From positions 1,612,001 through 1,676,000 of the forward strand of contig NZ_OZ245754.1 in the NCBI RefSeq assembly GCF_965227365.1: a stretch of 64,000 bases of DNA. The letters run 5' to 3'. This document shows, in pieces, positions 60,662-64,000 of this stretch (positions are counted from its first letter, which is position 1; each line of letters begins with the position of its first letter). This DNA is from Hwanghaeella sp965227365 (GTDB taxonomy: Bacteria > Pseudomonadota > Alphaproteobacteria > UBA8366 > Aestuariispiraceae). Made by a program: the position numbers and the translations under genes. Under the pieces are notes generated by a model that was given only the letters and a program-made list of their open reading frames with translations, had not been told where the DNA came from and did not search any database.

Positions 60662-60865
60662 TCAGCGGTTCAGAACCACGGCCTGGGCGAAATAGTAGTC
60701 CAGTTCACCGTAGGTCTCGCCGGGCACGCTGACCATGGTGACACCCCCTTGCAGTTCCCAGCCTTCCTGAAGCTTCTCATTCACCTTTTCCATCAGGTCG
60801 TATTGATGCTCCCCGACTTCGACATGGTAGTAGGGGCGGCTATTCCGTTCCGTCTGTTCGGTCAT
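60662..60865 (-). CDS. DUF1737-like small protein
   Basis: 67 residues from the ATG at 60865; the frame extends to 60967 with poorer support. The sequence YHVEVGEHQYDLMEKVNEKL then QEGWELQGGV matches the DUF1737 pattern of a small cytosolic alpha/beta domain with a conserved Trp. It is transcribed with the LprI-like gene downstream. The function is unknown. Confidence 0.75.
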   Translation of the reverse strand: MTEQTERNSRPYYHVEVGEHQYDLMEKVNEKLQEGWELQGGVTMVSVPGETYGELDYYFAQAVVLNR

Positions 60866-61102
60866 TCGGTTTCGTATCCTCGTCAAGCGGTCCGCGATGG
60901 CTGGGGTTGTATCATCCGCACGCGGCCCTTCCCAAGCTTCCTTCACCGCATGCCGGTTCGCCGGCATGGGTATTTCCGGGCGTCGTTGCTGGGGGATTAA
61001 TCGGGATTATCCGGTCTTCGTCGGATTTCCCCTTGCCTTCGGCGTCGGCCGGCGATGCACTGCACCCCGGATTTTGCGTGTTTCAGGCGCCGGGGGCGGT
61101 TC

Positions 61103-62215
61103 GTGCGATTTGACGTCATCGATGGGATCCGCGGGCATCTGCTGATCGGGATGCTCGTCGCTCATCTCAGCTTTCAGCCCGGCATGGGATGGCTGGTGAC
61201 GTTTCACCACCATGCCCTGTTCAAGGTTTTCGACGCGGAATTCTTCGTCATCGTCGCCGGTTTCCTGGTCGGTTATCTGGCAGACCGGCGGATCGGTGCG
61301 ACTGTTCCCGCTGACGGCGGGAGGATCCCGTTCGCGCGTTACCTTGGGCGCCGTGTTGCGACGGTCTTTGCCTATCACTTTGTGTCCAGCATGGCGCTGA
61401 TCATGGTTTTCGGCGGTGTCGAGATTTCCTGGCGCGGGGCGCTCGGCACCGCGCTGGACATTGTCGCTTTCCGCGACAGCGCGACCTATAGCGGCGTCCT
61501 CATCCTGTACATCCTGTGTTTCTCCCTGCTACTGGGCGGCGTGCTGGCCTTGGGGCTGCGTCCCCTGGTCCTGGCCGGCTTCTCCGCCGCGGTCTATCTG
61601 ATCAGCCAGTATTCCTATATCAGCGGGTTCTGGGGCATCGGCGGCGACATCATGGCTTTCGACGTGGCGGCCTGGCAGTTCCCCTTCGTTGCGAGTTTCG
61701 CGCTCGGCTATCACCATCGCGCGGTCGGGCGCGGCATTGCGCGGCTGCCTGAATGGGGCGCGGCGGCGATCGTAATCTTTCTGTTCGCCAGCGCCCTATG
61801 GTTGGCGACCAAATGGTTCACGCCGCCCTTGGCCGAACTGCCGCCGGGCGTTCCGCGCCACTGGCCGCGCCCGCAGCTGCACCCGTATCATCTTTTGAAA
61901 ATGACCGTATTGGCGGCCGGGTTCACGATTTTGCTCGTAGGGCGGCATCGTTTTCTAAACTGGCCGCGTCTGGTGGTCGCGGGATATTTTCGTCTCCGCA
62001 TTCTCCGCAATATCGGTCGCTATTCGATCCGAATGTTCATCCTGCATCTCACTCTGGTCGCGGTTTTCGTCCATCTGATGGGGGGCATGTACGACAAGGA
62101 GAAAACGGCTATGGCGCTCGGCATGATCGCCTTCTTCATCGCCGTCCCGACCGTGGTCGCCCTAGCTGGGCGTCCGACCGCGCGCCGGCAGACGGATCCG
62201 GAAATCCGTCCTTGA
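61103..62215 (+). CDS. OpgC/acyltransferase-3-type membrane protein
   Basis: 370 residues from the GTG at 61103 (GGGGGCGG upstream). About ten transmembrane helices are visible. The OpgC signature begins RFDVIDGIRGHLLIGMLVAH, with VFDAEFFVIVAGFLVGY after it. OpgC succinylates osmoregulated periplasmic glucans. Homologues also acylate other surface glycans. No opgGH genes are near, so the acceptor is unknown. Confidence 0.86.
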   Translation: MRFDVIDGIRGHLLIGMLVAHLSFQPGMGWLVTFHHHALFKVFDAEFFVIVAGFLVGYLADRRIGATVPADGGRIPFARYLGRRVATVFAYHFVSSMALIMVFGGVEISWRGALGTALDIVAFRDSATYSGVLILYILCFSLLLGGVLALGLRPLVLAGFSAAVYLISQYSYISGFWGIGGDIMAFDVAAWQFPFVASFALGYHHRAVGRGIARLPEWGAAAIVIFLFASALWLATKWFTPPLAELPPGVPRHWPRPQLHPYHLLKMTVLAAGFTILLVGRHRFLNWPRLVVAGYFRLRILRNIGRYSIRMFILHLTLVAVFVHLMGGMYDKEKTAMALGMIAFFIAVPTVVALAGRPTARRQTDPEIRP

Positions 62216-62264
62216 GCCGGGATCGGCGGCGCGGCAAACTCGCTCGATCGTTGAGGAGCGAGCC

Positions 62265-63194
62265 ATGACGCACAACCCTGACTTCAAAGACGGTGCCGCC
62301 TATATCGGCGGAGAATTCGTGCCGATCGGGGAGGCGAAGATTTCCGTCCTCGACTGGGGTTTCACGCGCTCGGACGCGGTCTATGACGTCGTCCACGTGA
62401 AGGACGGCCGCTTCTTCCGCCTCGACGACCATCTGGCCCGTTTCGAGAGATCGATGGCAAGGCGGCGGATCGAACTGGCCGAAGACCGGCAGGCGCTGAA
62501 GGATATTCTGGTTCGCTGCGTTCAACTGGCGGGCCTGACCGACAGTTACGTGGCGATGGTGGCCAGCAGGGGCCGGCCCAGGGTGAAGGGGTCGCGCAAG
62601 CCCAGCGACTGCGCCAATCATCTGGTCGCCTATGCGATCCCCTGGATCGACGTGATTCCGCTGGAGGTGCAGGAGCGCGGGGCGAAATTGCTGATCTCGG
62701 ACCATCCGCGCGTCGCCGATGAGGCGGTCGATCCAACGGTGAAGAACTATCAATGGTCGGACCTGACATCGGGCCTGTTCGACGCCAATGACGAAGGGTT
62801 CGACACCGCGGTGCTGTGCGACGGACGCGGGATGGTGACCGAAGGGCCCGGCTTCAATGTCTTCGCCGTGATCGGCGGCGGGCTGGTGACGCCGGAGCGC
62901 GGCTGTCTGCACGGCATCACGCGCCAATCGGTAATCGACATCTGTGGGAAGGAAGGCATCGTTTGCCGTGCCGGGGACTTGCCGCGCGCCGATCTGGAAA
63001 CGGCGGAGGAGGTTTTCCTCTGCACCACCGCCGGCGGGATCATGCCGATCGCGCAAGTAGGGGAGAGAGTGATCGAGGCCGGCGCGCCGGGCCCGGTGAC
63101 CCGGCGGGTCATGGCGTCCTACACGGCGATGCATGAAGACGCGGCCTATGTCACCTTCGTCGATACCCCGACCCGGTTCGCGGCGGCTGAATAG
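62265..63194 (+). CDS. Class IV aminotransferase (D-/branched-chain amino-acid type)
   Basis: 309 residues. The PLP Lys is in DPTVKNYQWSDL, the cofactor-binding motif is VTEGPGFNVFAVIGG, and TAEEVFLCTTAGGIMPI is the C-terminal family block. GFTRSDAVYDVV near the N-terminus is typical. The class includes BCAT, D-alanine aminotransferase and 4-amino-4-deoxychorismate lyase; the sequence resembles the transaminase side. It is 27 bp before the isochorismatase-like gene on the same strand and probably co-transcribed. Confidence 0.88.
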   Translation: MTHNPDFKDGAAYIGGEFVPIGEAKISVLDWGFTRSDAVYDVVHVKDGRFFRLDDHLARFERSMARRRIELAEDRQALKDILVRCVQLAGLTDSYVAMVASRGRPRVKGSRKPSDCANHLVAYAIPWIDVIPLEVQERGAKLLISDHPRVADEAVDPTVKNYQWSDLTSGLFDANDEGFDTAVLCDGRGMVTEGPGFNVFAVIGGGLVTPERGCLHGITRQSVIDICGKEGIVCRAGDLPRADLETAEEVFLCTTAGGIMPIAQVGERVIEAGAPGPVTRRVMASYTAMHEDAAYVTFVDTPTRFAAAE

Positions 63195-63221
63195 GCATCC
63201 GCCTCTTTCCAAGGGATAACC

Positions 63222-63788
63222 GTGATGACCGTGTCCGCCGGGCCCCTGCCGTTAATTATCCTGGACGTTCAGGATGCCATCGACCAGCCGGTCTGGAAGG
63301 ACAAGAGCAATCCCGGCTATCTGGCGGCGATCGAACGGCTGCTGGCCTATTGGCGGGAACGGCATTGGCCGATCATCCATATCAAGCATGACGAGGCGGT
63401 GCCGACATCGACTTATCACACGCATGGCCCCTGGAACGCGATCAAGAAGGAGGTCGCCCCGCAGCCGGGCGAGCCCGTGATCGTGAAGCATCAGAACTGC
63501 GCCTTCATCGGAACCGATCTGGACGCTGTGTTGAAGAGGATCGGGGCGACCCGCTTCGTTTTGACCGGCGTCGTCATCCATAACAGCATGGACGCAACGG
63601 TACGCGCGGGCAAAGCGTTGGGTTACACCATCCTGCTGCCGTCCGATGCGACCACGGCGGTGCCGGTTACATCGAAAGACGGCGGGCGATGGGATGCACG
63701 CACGGTTCAAGACCTGACCTTGGCGATATTGGACGGGGAATACGCGCAGGTTACGGATACGGATGCCCTGATCCAGAGCGTCCGTTAG
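63222..63788 (+). CDS. Isochorismatase-family protein lacking the catalytic Cys
   Basis: 188 residues. The Asp is in LIILDVQDAID and the Lys in VIVKHQNCAFIGTDLD. The nucleophile position, TGVVIHNSMDATVRAG, has Ser where Cys is expected. Such NS variants exist in the family, and EntB lacks the Cys as well, so either a different hydrolytic mechanism or loss of activity is possible. It follows the class IV aminotransferase closely, which suggests one pathway, though neither substrate is known. Confidence 0.83.
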   Translation: MMTVSAGPLPLIILDVQDAIDQPVWKDKSNPGYLAAIERLLAYWRERHWPIIHIKHDEAVPTSTYHTHGPWNAIKKEVAPQPGEPVIVKHQNCAFIGTDLDAVLKRIGATRFVLTGVVIHNSMDATVRAGKALGYTILLPSDATTAVPVTSKDGGRWDARTVQDLTLAILDGEYAQVTDTDALIQSVR

Positions 63789-63945
63789 GCCGGCATCAAC
63801 CCGCCGATGAGGGGAGTCTCCTCGGCGCGGAGGTTGAGCCCAATAACCTATTCGTGAATGCGGCATACGCGGATACTCATGCTAATGTTCGGCGTGATTG
63901 GACTGATTTTAATCCCCAGTTTCAGCCCGATGGGAGGCACTGAAG

Positions 63946-64000
63946 ATGACCCTTACCGCCGAGATTTCGAAAGACCATTCCGAGCGTTCCTATTCCCCTG
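63946..64000 (+). CDS. Start of a gene running off the window
   Basis: ATG at 63946, eight bases after TGGGAGG, opens MTLTAEISKDHSERSYSP and continues to the window edge. Only 18 codons are visible, so no family can be named. The strong ribosome-binding site is the reason for the call. Confidence 0.6.
   Translation, partial: MTLTAEISKDHSERSYSP

Noticed and set aside
63689..63943. 84-codon plus-strand frame before the last gene
   Set aside because: It overlaps the isochorismatase-like gene in another frame, and its only protein-like part is short with no start signal.

Overview
The window looks like a chromosomal segment of a G+C-rich alphaproteobacterium. I infer a marine or soil member of the Rhodospirillales or a close relative. 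The basis is the codon usage, two PAS_5-type PAS proteins, VPLPA-CTERM proteins, a soluble CZB chemoreceptor, and the urtABCDE-ureDABCEFG gene order. No rRNA, tRNA or CRISPR array was recognised. Most genes are metabolic and intact; two or three A+T-richer patches carry accessory DNA.

Layout. 1-9.3 kb: a truncated TpsB outer-membrane transporter, an isochorismatase-like hydrolase divergent from a LysR regulator with a clear dyad operator, a YfcG-like GST, a Cys/Met PLP enzyme, a DUF1330-SDR-agmatine deiminase operon, a PAS protein, and an enoyl-CoA hydratase/TetR pair. 9.5-12.2 kb: a DUF3095 protein convergent with a soluble chemoreceptor. 12.4-16.9 kb: a phenylacetate module, paaG-paaI-paaK-paaX, divergent from paaY. 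Their shared promoter region carries a perfect 12-bp inverted repeat resembling a PaaX operator. 16.9-18.6 kb: a two-gene amidoligase/glutamine-amidotransferase operon whose first gene has no ordinary start codon. 18.6-20.5 kb: a second PAS protein and an SbmA/BacA-like transporter.

20.5-22.3 kb is an A+T-richer islet with a DUF3800 protein, a frameshifted small gene ending in a strong terminator, and a hypothetical protein. 22.3-25.9 kb holds an ion channel divergent from a CPA1 Na+/H+ antiporter with a C-terminal cyclic-nucleotide domain. 26-35.6 kb holds a periplasmic binding protein, a repeat-containing VPLPA-CTERM protein lacking its signal peptide, a GMC oxidoreductase, a Tat-exported amine oxidase, a 5TMR-LYT histidine kinase, a LysE exporter and a secreted cyclase.

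36.2-47.3 kb is a complete urea uptake and urease locus, urtABCDE-ureDABCEFG. It sits behind a consensus sigma-54 promoter, which suggests nitrogen-limitation control. The transporter imports urea, UreABC hydrolyses it, and UreDEFG deliver nickel.

47.3-52.8 kb is an accessory hotspot. It has a HigBA-type toxin-antitoxin pair with a palindromic operator, a flavin-binding protein, an ABC-ATPase fused to a TOPRIM/DUF4435-like domain (OLD/PARIS-like, possible phage defence), a Nudix hydrolase, inverted and tandem copies of one repeat, and an intact 1,223-bp IS3-family element with a 4-bp CGGT duplication. 52.9-64 kb returns to ordinary genes: a SnoaL-like protein, a DCC thiol-disulfide protein, a gamma-carbonic-anhydrase-like protein, DMT and MgtC membrane proteins, a TauD-type dioxygenase, a VPLPA-CTERM protein, a TIM-barrel isomerase, an LprI-like protein, an OpgC-type acyltransferase, a class IV aminotransferase, an isochorismatase homologue lacking the catalytic Cys, and the first codons of one more gene.
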